This document shows, one piece after another, positions 6,747 to 13,787 of a DNA stretch of 19,080 nucleotides; position 1 is the first letter of the stretch, and every line of letters starts with the position of its first letter. A program made the translations under genes and the position numbers. The notes under the pieces are model-generated. The model made no database searches. It was not told the origin of the DNA and worked only from the letters and a program-made list of their open reading frames with translations. The stretch is from an uncultured Bacilli bacterium (GTDB taxonomy: Bacteria > Bacillota_I > Bacilli_A > RF39 > UBA660), in the NCBI GenBank assembly GCA_944345045.1, contig CALVMI010000107.1, positions 1 through 19,080 on the forward strand, in the 5' to 3' direction.

Positions 6747-7136
6747 TTGAAAAATAAAATTCTAAAAAACAAAAGAAAGTATATGATAGTCTTTGGTGTA
6801 TTTTTAATCGTAATATTTATGTATTGTATATATAATTTTGTTTTAAATCCTCGCGATTTATTAGGGAATAGGTGCCAAACCCTTTATAACCAAAACCAAT
6901 ACAAACTTGTTACTGGAGATGTGATCGATATTCCAAATAATTCTTGCTTTGTTTCTGAATGTTGCCAGCATGTTGCATTTTTTCGCTCAAAAAAGAATAT
7001 CGAAGAATTGCAAAATGAATTAGATGATTTAGAAAAAGAGTTAAATACGAAATATTCTGATTTAGAGTTTGAAACTAGTGTAACTGAAGAAAAATTTTTT
7101 AATGTATTCACTATTAATTATCATTATAAAGATTAA
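6747..7136 (+). CDS. Small membrane-anchored Cys-containing protein, unknown function
   Basis: A 129-residue protein starting at TTG 6747, chosen because GAGGTG (6735-6740) lies 6 bases upstream. A Lys-rich N terminus is followed by one membrane segment (about residues 13-31, MIVFGVFLIVIFMYCIYNF), placing the rest outside the cell. The outer part has Cys in NRC, NNSC and ECC contexts, then a charged helix likely to form a coiled coil (about 88-110) and an aromatic-rich end. It lacks the G-FTLIE signature of prepilins, so it is not a pilin. I do not recognise its family. It sits just upstream of pilC but pilC has its own promoter, so a role with the pilus machinery is only suggested by position. 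Confidence 0.6.
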   Translation: MKNKILKNKRKYMIVFGVFLIVIFMYCIYNFVLNPRDLLGNRCQTLYNQNQYKLVTGDVIDIPNNSCFVSECCQHVAFFRSKKNIEELQNELDDLEKELNTKYSDLEFETSVTEEKFFNVFTINYHYKD

Positions 7137-7212
7137 AGAATATTTTTTGAATACAACAAACGACTTTTTTACTTTAAATATATGTTTTTCGAAAATTCAA
7201 ATTTGTCTTCCA

Positions 7213-7241
7213 TTTACTTTTGAAAAAAATCATGCTATACT
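7213..7241 (+). promoter_or_regulatory. Promoter of pilC-pilD (extended -10)
   Basis: TTTACT (7213-7218) and TATACT (7236-7241) are 17 bases apart, and TGC directly before the -10 gives an extended element. Transcription would begin near 7248, about 25 bases before the pilC start. The same TGC-TAnACT/TATAAT form recurs at the two other promoters flanking pilB. Confidence 0.6.
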
Positions 7242-7272
7242 TTTAAAAGAGGATAGAAAGTGAGTAAGGCTT

Positions 7273-8883
7273 ATGAATTCAAATGTGCAAATGACTAATA
7301 ATTCTGCTTTGAAGCCTTTAAAATACCCTGGATTAGGATTATTCATGTCTTTTAAAATTTTTATGGAAATTTTAATTTATATCTTACGTTGTGCTTGGCG
7401 AGGCTTTCTTTTTCTTTTTAAAGATTTACCGGTAAAAGCTTGGCGACAAGCAAGTGGTAAAGTAGACATGGCCTATAAAGGAACTAAAATCGCACTTGAT
7501 AAAGAAAAAGAAAAATCTAAAAAAAGCATTTTAAATATGGATATTAATGATTTACTTAAAAATAGTAAATTTATGCAGAAAAAAATTGCCACATTAGAAA
7601 AAGAAAAAATGAATTTAATGAAGGAATTAGAAGGTAATGGAAAGATTCGAAGTAAAGAGCCTCAGGTTTTCCGTTTTACCGCTAAAACTCCGGAAGGAAA
7701 AATAGAAACAGGCATCATTAATGGCTTTTCTAAACTAGATGTTAATACTTTTTTAGTTCAGGATGGTTATGATGTTTATAAAATTGAAAGTAGTAAAACA
7801 ATCGATTTTCTTTATGGCCAAACAAGTATCTTATCTCCCAAACTAAAAAGTAAAGATTTATTATTCTGGCTAACACAGCTTTCAACATATTTAAAAAGTG
7901 GAATACCTCTTGCCGAAGCCATTCGTATACTAAATCAGCAAATGAACAAAAAAGGGCAATATAAAAGAGCTTTTCAATCGATTTCTTATGAACTTACAAT
8001 GGGCGAATCCTTTTCTAAAGCCTTAGAAAAACAAGGAAGTATGTTTCCGCCTTTACTCATTAATATGATCAAAGCAGCAGAAGCAACGGGTGAACTAGAA
8101 GAAACACTAGATGATATGGCTAATTATTATGAAGAGATTGATAAAACAAGAAAACAAATGATATCAGCTCTAACTTATCCATCTGTAATTATGATCTTCA
8201 GTTTAGCAGTTATTACTTTCATAATGATCTATGTTATTCCAAACTTTGTTGGGATTTATGAAGATGCAAATGCTGAAATTTCCGGTCTTACATTGGCAAT
8301 TATGAATATAAGCGACTTTTTGCAAAACAATTTTTATACGCTGCTATTTTTAATAGTTATTGTATTGATTATATTAGTGGCTTGTTATAAGAATATTAAG
8401 GCCTTTCGAAAAAACGTTCAAGTTATTGCAATGAAAATGCCAGTTATAGGAAACATTATTAAATATAATGAAATGGCTATTTTTGCTAAAACATTTTCAT
8501 CTTTACTTAGAAATAACGTCTTCATAACGGAAAGTATTGATATTCTAAGTAAAATCACGAATAATGAAGTTTATAAAGAAATTATGTATAATACAATAGA
8601 TAATATTGTTAAAGGTGAAAAAATAAGTGTTGCCTTTAAAGATCATTGGGCTATACCAGAAGTTGCTTATTACATGATTGTAACAGGGGAGTCAACCGGA
8701 AAGTTAGCCGAGATGATGACAAAAGTTAGTTCATATTATCAAGAAATGCATCGAAGTCTAGTAAATTCACTGAAGTCATTTATTGAACCGATTATGATTT
8801 CTGGCCTTGCAATTGTCGTTGGTATTATTTTGCTTTCAGTAATTGTACCAATGTTTGGTATTATGAATCAATTAGATATGTAG
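7273..8883 (+). CDS. pilC: PilC/GspF/ComGB-type pilus assembly platform protein with N-terminal extension
   Basis: The inner-membrane platform protein on which the PilB motor acts to assemble pilin subunits. Residues about 133-172 (FRFTAKTPEGKIETG...GYDVYKI) match the usual N terminus of PilC. Two T2SS-F domains follow, each with the typical pattern: FWLTQLSTYLKSGIPLAEAI...GESFSKAL...MIKAAEATGELEETLDDMA, and FAKTFSSLLRNNVFITESI...YYMIVTGESTGKLAEMM. There are three C-terminal membrane segments. The protein is 536 residues, against about 400 for PilC or 340 for ComGB. The extra 130 N-terminal residues hold a hydrophobic segment (about 20-50) and a Lys/Glu-rich coiled coil (75-122). AAGG lies 4 bases before ATG 7273. 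pilD follows after 11 bases. Confidence 0.92.
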   Translation: MNSNVQMTNNSALKPLKYPGLGLFMSFKIFMEILIYILRCAWRGFLFLFKDLPVKAWRQASGKVDMAYKGTKIALDKEKEKSKKSILNMDINDLLKNSKFMQKKIATLEKEKMNLMKELEGNGKIRSKEPQVFRFTAKTPEGKIETGIINGFSKLDVNTFLVQDGYDVYKIESSKTIDFLYGQTSILSPKLKSKDLLFWLTQLSTYLKSGIPLAEAIRILNQQMNKKGQYKRAFQSISYELTMGESFSKALEKQGSMFPPLLINMIKAAEATGELEETLDDMANYYEEIDKTRKQMISALTYPSVIMIFSLAVITFIMIYVIPNFVGIYEDANAEISGLTLAIMNISDFLQNNFYTLLFLIVIVLIILVACYKNIKAFRKNVQVIAMKMPVIGNIIKYNEMAIFAKTFSSLLRNNVFITESIDILSKITNNEVYKEIMYNTIDNIVKGEKISVAFKDHWAIPEVAYYMIVTGESTGKLAEMMTKVSSYYQEMHRSLVNSLKSFIEPIMISGLAIVVGIILLSVIVPMFGIMNQLDM

Positions 8884-8894
8884 GGGGAGATATA

Positions 8895-9653
8895 ATGGAA
8901 GTATTTTATGCAATTATGTTTTTTATATTGGGTGCTGTACTAGCGTCCTTTTATTGTGTCATAGCCACACGTTTACCTGAAGGAAAATCCATTGTTAAAC
9001 CAGGAAGTCATTGTACAAGTTGTAATCACAAATTAAAATGGTTTGAATTAATTCCGATCATTTCCTATATCTTTTTACGTGGAAAATGTCGTTATTGTCA
9101 CAAAAAAATACCATTTTATGAATTCGTATGTGAAATCGTTACGGGTACTTTATTTTGTATATCCTATTTGTACTTTGGCTTTTCCTATAATTTTTACGTA
9201 TCATTAATTTTAATTTCTCTACTAATGATAATCTTTATTAGTGATTTTCAATATATGATTATTTTAGATTCACCACTTGTTATCTCGGCAATTGCCATTT
9301 TTTTGTTAAAAGGCTTCTATCTTGGCTGGGATATCGCATTCATTTCGGTTAGAGATGGCATATTTATGTTTCTTTTAATGCTTGCAATTGGGTATTTTGG
9401 CTCTAAAGCCTTCAAAAGAGAAGCTTTGGGTGGTGGCGACATTAAACTTTCCTTTATTATCGGGCTTACCCTTACATTTCCTTATTGTTTAATGGCTTTA
9501 ATTTTATCTACTTTTTTGGCCTTGCCATATGCAACTTTTAGTTTATTATCTAATAGTTCTCATGAAGTACCATACGGACCATTTCTCATCTCCGCTTTAT
9601 GTATTGTTTTTTTCTATTTAGATAAGTTTAGTTATATAATAAATTTGTTTTAA
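8895..9653 (+). CDS. pilD: Type IV prepilin peptidase/N-methyltransferase (A24 family)
   Basis: A 252-residue polytopic membrane protease that removes the leader of prepilins and methylates the new N terminus. The N-terminal methyltransferase domain is intact, with Cys40/Cys43 (CTSC) and Cys65/Cys68 (CRYC) around the conserved FELIPIISY. The aspartyl protease part has Asp117 and Asp125 (ISDFQYMIILD) and the GxGD-type motif GGGDIKL with Asp182. Length is normal. GGGGGAG precedes the ATG. It is co-transcribed with pilC and ends in a terminator. In Firmicutes this enzyme (ComC) serves the competence pseudopilus or type IV pili; the pilin substrates are not in this window. Confidence 0.95.
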   Translation: MEVFYAIMFFILGAVLASFYCVIATRLPEGKSIVKPGSHCTSCNHKLKWFELIPIISYIFLRGKCRYCHKKIPFYEFVCEIVTGTLFCISYLYFGFSYNFYVSLILISLLMIIFISDFQYMIILDSPLVISAIAIFLLKGFYLGWDIAFISVRDGIFMFLLMLAIGYFGSKAFKREALGGGDIKLSFIIGLTLTFPYCLMALILSTFLALPYATFSLLSNSSHEVPYGPFLISALCIVFFYLDKFSYIINLF

Positions 9654-9687
9654 AAAAAGAAACCACATCAATTTGCGGTTTCTTTTT
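9654..9687. terminator. Bidirectional terminator between pilD and pilB
   Basis: AAAAAGAAACC (9654-9664) pairs perfectly with GGTTTCTTTTT (9677-9687) across a 12-base loop. T tracts are present on either strand, so it can end both the plus-strand pilCD transcript and the minus-strand pilB transcript. It touches the stop codons of both genes. Confidence 0.8.
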
Positions 9688-10966
9688 ATATTCCTAAAGT
9701 TTCGACTTCCGCCTGAACTTCTTCTTTATTTTCTTTACCGATTAAAGCATTTCGCAATTCTTTTTGTTCTTCACCTAAATCTTCTTCGATATCAATAACT
9801 CGTAAAACTTCTTCAAAACTAGTTAGACCATTGATAACTTTAATAAGACCATCATCTAAAATACTTGAAGTATTTCCTGACTGATAAATCAAATCTCTAA
9901 TTTGTGCTTTTGGAACATTATTTACAATGGCATCACGAATATCTTGATTAAGTATTAGTACTTCATGTAAAGCAATACGTCCCGAATATCCTTGGTAACA
10001 AGAAGGGCAGCCAACAGGTTTGTAAATATAATCTATATCCATGCCAAGAGCTGTTTTAAAAACTCTTTTTTCATAAGGTGTAGTAGGTCTGGCAGTCCGA
10101 CATTTTGGACAAAGCTTTTTACATAAACGTTGGGAAATAATAGCCTCTAGAGCACTACCAAGCAAATACCTTTCAACGTCCATATCGACTAAACGTTCGA
10201 TAGTTGTAAGAGAGTTATTTGTATGCACTGTAGATAAAACTAAGTGCCCCGTAATACTTGCACGAACGGCAATACGCGCTGTTTCATTATCACGAATTTC
10301 ACCGATCATAATAACATTTGGGTCTTGTCGTAAAATAGAACGAAGAGCATTGGCGAATGTCAGACCAATTTCTGACATAACTTGTACCTGATTAATCCCT
10401 GCAATTTTCATTTCAACTGGATCTTCGACAGTGATAATATTACGAGAAACACTATTTAAAGCTTGTAACATGGCATAAACGGTTGTTGATTTACCAGTAC
10501 CAGTTGCGCCAGTAACCAAAATAATTCCATTTGGTTTGGCTAAAGCTCGATTAACTTTCTCTAAATTTGTATCTGAAAAACCTAACATTTCTAGTTTGGA
10601 TAAATTTTCCGAATAATCTAAAATACGAAGAACGATTTTTTCACCATACACAATAGGTAAGCTAGAAACACGAATATCTAAATCTTTACCATCTACCTGC
10701 GTTTTAATCGCACCATCTTGAGGAATTCTGGATTCGGTTATATTCATTCCCGCAATAATCTTAATACGGGTAATTAAGTTCTTTTTAACAGCATCGGGAA
10801 CCCTAGCATACAAAATAAGTTCACCATCGACACGAATTCGCACGATTAAATCCGTTGGTGTCGGATCAAAATGAATGTCACTAGCTCTCTTTCGTGCCGC
10901 ATCTGTAATCATACTATTTACAATTTCCACAATCGGTGCATTAGCATAATCATATTCTGTATACAT
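9686..10966 (-). CDS. pilB: PilB/GspE/ComGA-type pilus assembly ATPase
   Basis: The hexameric cytoplasmic motor that drives pilus or pseudopilus assembly. It has the conserved RASDIHFDP start of the core (28-35), Walker A GATGTGKSTT (153-162), Asp box EDP (181-183), Walker B VIMIGEIRD (218-226), His box TVHTN (246-250) and a zinc tetracysteine site, Cys286/Cys289 and Cys320/Cys323. It is 426 residues and lacks the N-terminal T2SSE_N domain of full PilB; an in-frame TAG a few codons upstream of the start rules out a longer protein. It is thus closer in layout to ComGA. It lies convergent to pilC-pilD instead of ahead of them as in comG operons, and has its own promoter. Confidence 0.96.
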   Translation of the reverse strand: MYTEYDYANAPIVEIVNSMITDAARKRASDIHFDPTPTDLIVRIRVDGELILYARVPDAVKKNLITRIKIIAGMNITESRIPQDGAIKTQVDGKDLDIRVSSLPIVYGEKIVLRILDYSENLSKLEMLGFSDTNLEKVNRALAKPNGIILVTGATGTGKSTTVYAMLQALNSVSRNIITVEDPVEMKIAGINQVQVMSEIGLTFANALRSILRQDPNVIMIGEIRDNETARIAVRASITGHLVLSTVHTNNSLTTIERLVDMDVERYLLGSALEAIISQRLCKKLCPKCRTARPTTPYEKRVFKTALGMDIDYIYKPVGCPSCYQGYSGRIALHEVLILNQDIRDAIVNNVPKAQIRDLIYQSGNTSSILDDGLIKVINGLTSFEEVLRVIDIEEDLGEEQKELRNALIGKENKEEVQAEVETLGI

Positions 10967-10995
10967 ATTGTTACCCGCTTTCTATTCTTAAAACA

Positions 10996-11024
10996 AGTTT
11001 AGCACAGGTAACGTAAAAATTCAA
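10996..11024 (-). promoter_or_regulatory. Promoter of pilB (extended -10)
   Basis: On the minus strand TTGAAT (11024-11019) and TAAACT (11001-10996) are 17 bases apart, with TGC just before the -10. The start would be near 10990, about 24 bases before the pilB start codon. It lies back to back with the promoter of the neighbouring plus-strand gene. Confidence 0.6.
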
Positions 11025-11042
11025 TTATTCTTCTAAAGAATC

Positions 11043-11071
11043 TTGGCTATTTGGCAAAAACTTGCTATAAT
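11043..11071 (+). promoter_or_regulatory. Promoter of the small anchored protein gene (extended -10)
   Basis: TTGGCT (11043-11048) and TATAAT (11066-11071) are separated by 17 bases, again with TGC before the -10. Transcription would begin near 11078, which decides that the gene starts at ATG 11096 and not further upstream. Confidence 0.7.
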
Positions 11072-11095
11072 ACAACAAAAAGCGAGGGACGTAGT

Positions 11096-11569
11096 ATGAA
11101 GCAAAAAGAAAAATACAAAATGAATAAAAAAATATGTTGGCTTATATTACTTATCGTCTTTCTTTTATTTATTTTATCCATTTTCTCTTTAAATCAATAT
11201 CTACATGAAATAAGAAAAAAAGATCGTCTATCCTCATTAGAAAGACTAGATAACTTTACAATGACTATTTCAAAGGAAAATCGTTGTCAAACTAGGGAAA
11301 TAATGACTTTTGAAGATCACAAGCTAATTTATTATTGTATAGACGAAGTAAGAATTCACTATGGCGATATTTATATTCCTTTAAAAGAAGCAATTTCTTC
11401 TGGCTATGTAAATCTTTCGACTCTTTTAAGTCACACGATTAGGGAAGAAAATGGCTTTTACCGTTATCAAAATTCTCGTACCCAAACTGAATTTTATATT
11501 TTAGTAACTTCAGATGCCATTTATATTATGCCTGATTCATTTTCCAAACAGCTTTTCTTACCGCTTTAG
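11096..11569 (+). CDS. Membrane-anchored protein of unknown function, divergent from pilB
   Basis: A 157-residue protein. ATG 11096 follows GAGGG (11084-11088) by 7 bases; an in-frame ATG at 11051 lies inside the promoter and can be excluded. A basic N terminus and one membrane segment (about residues 13-32, ICWLILLIVFLLFILSIFSL) anchor it, leaving about 125 residues outside. That part contains Cys in ENRC and YYC positions and the segment IYIPLKEAISSGYVNLSTLL. No prepilin signature is seen and I do not recognise the family. Its last 44 bases overlap the convergent flippase gene. Size, topology and position next to pilB mirror the small protein upstream of pilC, so both may be pilus accessories, which is inference only. 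Confidence 0.65.
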   Translation: MKQKEKYKMNKKICWLILLIVFLLFILSIFSLNQYLHEIRKKDRLSSLERLDNFTMTISKENRCQTREIMTFEDHKLIYYCIDEVRIHYGDIYIPLKEAISSGYVNLSTLLSHTIREENGFYRYQNSRTQTEFYILVTSDAIYIMPDSFSKQLFLPL

Positions 11570-12833
11570 CATTTAAAGCAACGACAAAAATAATATTAAG
11601 AATTTCGGAAATAACTAAAGCATATAGGCCAATCTTACAAAAACCTAGTATGGTCATAACAACAAGTTTCAAAATACAACCATAAAGAGTAATTTTCATT
11701 GAAATTTTAGCTTGATCTAAAGCTTGGAGCACGCTAGATAATGGAGCTTCCAAATAAAATAAAACAAAGAAGGGTGCTAGAGTAAAAATATATTCGCTAC
11801 CTCTAGTCGTATTATAAAGAAGATGTAAAAAGAAATCTCTTGTAAAAAACAAAAAGAAAGAAAAAAATAAACCAATAACGAAAGAGTAACTTAAAGCCTG
11901 CTTAAGTCTTTTTTTTACCATTAGATAATTATTCTCGCTGTGATATTTACTAATTTCAGGAATAAGAATTTGACATATAGCTGAGATAAAAAAAGAAGGA
12001 AGAGTAAGTAAGCCAATGGCATAGGCATTATACGAAGCATATTCTTCTAAAATATAGGAATTGCTATAGCCCATATATAGCAAAACATTAGTTAAAATGA
12101 TGGGTTCTAAGAAAAAAGCAATATTACCAATAAGTCTGCTAGATACGGAAGGAATACTAATTTTTAAAATTCGGTAAATAATATTTTTCTGAGGTTTAAA
12201 ATCTTCTTTGTGTAAAGAAATTTTTTTAGGAAGATATAAATAAAAAACAAATATACTAACCATTTCCGTTACAATATTAAATAAAATATATAAGACAACT
12301 CCTAAAACAATACTTTTATGAACAAATTTAGGAAGAAGAAAAATCAAAAACAAAATCCGAACAATTTGCTCAAAAATATTGGATACAGTATTAGGATGAA
12401 CTTTTAATTTGCCTAAAAAATATCCTTTTAAGACCGAAGTAATACTAATAAATGGAAGAGTAAAAGCCATCGCATAAATAAGGGGTGTCACACTTGGCTG
12501 TTTTAATAAATTTCCGGCAATAAAAGGAGCAAGGATAATGACCAACAAAACTAAAAAAAAGGTGAAACCAAAAACAAAAAAATAGGCTGAAGAAACAATT
12601 TTTATTCTTCTTTCTGAGTGTTCACTTACCAATTTGGAAATACTTATAGGTAAAGAAAAACTAGCTAAGGTAATTAAAAGGCTAAATGTCGGTGAAACAA
12701 TGGTATAAAGATTCATTCCTTCATCAGTAATAATTCTTGTATATAAAACACGAATAACAAAACTTAAGATTTTGGTAATGAAACCACCGACAAGTAAGAT
12801 TAGTATTGACATTTTAAATGTGTCTTTTTTCAA
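11526..12833 (-). CDS. SpoVB/MurJ-type polysaccharide or lipid flippase (MVF/MATE-like)
   Basis: A 435-residue protein with about 12 membrane segments. The start MSILILLVGGFITKILSFVIRVLYTRIITDEGMNLY is characteristic of the SpoVB/PST exporter family (pieces: GGFITKILSFVIRVLYTRII), with later family landmarks GLLTLPSFFISAICQILIPEIS and LEAPLSSVLQALDQA. Relatives flip lipid II or other undecaprenyl-linked sugars across the membrane; Bacillus SpoVB acts in spore cortex synthesis, and vegetative paralogues exist. The start is TTG 12833, 7 bases after AGGAAAG; the nearby ATG 12840 is out of frame. It is divergent from comN, as is also seen near comN in Bacillus. It overlaps the convergent gene by 44 bases. 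The exact substrate cannot be read from sequence. Confidence 0.85.
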   Translation of the reverse strand: MKKDTFKMSILILLVGGFITKILSFVIRVLYTRIITDEGMNLYTIVSPTFSLLITLASFSLPISISKLVSEHSERRIKIVSSAYFFVFGFTFFLVLLVIILAPFIAGNLLKQPSVTPLIYAMAFTLPFISITSVLKGYFLGKLKVHPNTVSNIFEQIVRILFLIFLLPKFVHKSIVLGVVLYILFNIVTEMVSIFVFYLYLPKKISLHKEDFKPQKNIIYRILKISIPSVSSRLIGNIAFFLEPIILTNVLLYMGYSNSYILEEYASYNAYAIGLLTLPSFFISAICQILIPEISKYHSENNYLMVKKRLKQALSYSFVIGLFFSFFLFFTRDFFLHLLYNTTRGSEYIFTLAPFFVLFYLEAPLSSVLQALDQAKISMKITLYGCILKLVVMTILGFCKIGLYALVISEILNIIFVVALNAKAVRKAVWKMNQA

Positions 12834-12864
12834 GATTCATCTTTCCTATTCTTTAACTATGAGC

Positions 12865-12870
12865 TATAAT
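12865..12870 (+). promoter_or_regulatory. comN: Likely -10 box for the comN-rel unit
   Basis: A perfect TATAAT lies 46 bases before the comN start in the short divergent gap. No good -35 is seen at 17 bases (TTTCCT at 12842-12847). The surrounding TATAATAATA can also be read on the opposite strand, so the flippase promoter probably overlaps. Confidence 0.35.
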
Positions 12871-12915
12871 AATAGTATGATTTTTCTTGAAATATAGAAG
12901 TTTAAGGAGTGAACT

Positions 12916-13155
12916 ATGGAAACATTTTCAACAAAAGAACAATTATATACTAGACTTCTACCAGCGTTGCGAGTCAAAAAAGAAGATATGAAAAGAGATA
13001 AAATGCTCTTCATTACCGAAAAAGAAATATGGAATTTTTTTTGTGAGAACATTTGGCCAGAGAAAAGTAATTTGACATTAGGAGAAATGGTCGATGATAT
13101 TTTAAAAACAGAAAATTTCACTATTTATCAAAAGTCTAGAAAGGATAATCTATGA
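12916..13155 (+). CDS. comN: ComN-like post-transcriptional regulator
   Basis: A 79-residue cytoplasmic protein of the ComN (YrzD) family. The core LLPALRVKKEDM...ITEKEIWNFFCENIW...LGEMVDDILKTEN agrees with Bacillus ComN, where a similar LFPAL...TEEDIW.F....W...LYQIVNDIL pattern is seen. In B. subtilis ComN acts after transcription on the late competence operon comE and is found at poles and septa together with DivIVA. AAGGAG (12904-12909) precedes the ATG. It is first in the comN-MBL-rel-dtd unit and overlaps the next gene by 4 bases (ATGA). Together with pilB, pilC and pilD in the same window it suggests a DNA-uptake role, though comE genes are not here. Confidence 0.8.
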   Translation: METFSTKEQLYTRLLPALRVKKEDMKRDKMLFITEKEIWNFFCENIWPEKSNLTLGEMVDDILKTENFTIYQKSRKDNL

Positions 13156-13778
13156 ACCCAATTAACGTAAATATTCAAAACAGCATCTGTATTCGTGGAA
13201 GTAAAGTGCTTTATTTTGATCCTTTAGAAGTAGAAGGAAAACACGATGCCGACTATATTTTTATCACGCATTCGCATTTTGATCACTTTTCCTTACTAGC
13301 AATTTTAGAATTAAAAAATGAACATACAGTATTTGTAACTCCCAAAGATATTGTTGAAGAACTTTTATCTATTGGCATTTCTGAAGAATACATTATTATT
13401 GTTAAGCCTAATATGACATTTGCCTTAAAAAATTTAGAATTTAAAACAATCCCTGCTTATAATTTACACAAGAAAAATCATCCGAAAGATGCGGGGTGGG
13501 TTTCTTATATCGTTACCTTAGATCAAGTAGTATATTATATTGCTGGCGATACAGACGTGACCAAAGAAGCTAAAGAAGTACAATGTGATGTTGCTTTTAT
13601 TCCTGTAGGTGGTACGTACACAATGGATTGTCTAGAAGCCGCTACCTTATGCAATATTATTAAACCAAAATTAGCCATTCCAACTCACTATGGCTATGTG
13701 GTAGGTTCCAAAAAAGATGCCGAAATTTTTAAAAAAAGATTAGATAAAGATATCGCTTGTAAAATATTTATAGAATAG
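13152..13778 (+). CDS. MBL-fold metal-dependent hydrolase
   Basis: A 208-residue metallo-beta-lactamase-fold protein of the compact UPF0173/L-ascorbate-6-phosphate-lactonase-like type. Metal ligands are visible: His40, His42, Asp44 and His45 in THSHFDHF; Asp133 in AGDTD; His179 in PTHYG. A further His is in NLHKKNHPKDAGWVSYIV, as in this subgroup, which usually reads GYxx....GD. No signal peptide is present, so it is cytoplasmic. The real substrate is unknown; relatives are often annotated as generic Zn-dependent hydrolases. AAAGGA lies about 6 bases before the ATG. It overlaps comN by 4 bases and rel begins 9 bases after it, so it is translated with the stringent-response enzyme. Confidence 0.88.
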   Translation: MNPINVNIQNSICIRGSKVLYFDPLEVEGKHDADYIFITHSHFDHFSLLAILELKNEHTVFVTPKDIVEELLSIGISEEYIIIVKPNMTFALKNLEFKTIPAYNLHKKNHPKDAGWVSYIVTLDQVVYYIAGDTDVTKEAKEVQCDVAFIPVGGTYTMDCLEAATLCNIIKPKLAIPTHYGYVVGSKKDAEIFKKRLDKDIACKIFIE

Positions 13779-13787
13779 AGGAAGAAA

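Noticed and set aside
6747..7136. Small anchored protein as a prepilin
   Set aside because: There is no G-F/T-x-x-x-E cleavage site before the hydrophobic segment and the segment is preceded by a long basic stretch; the same applies to the protein at 11096.
11051..11095. Longer start (ATG 11051) for the anchored protein beside pilB
   Set aside because: ATG 11051 lies between the -35 and -10 boxes, upstream of the expected transcription start, and ATG 11096 has a proper ribosome-binding site.
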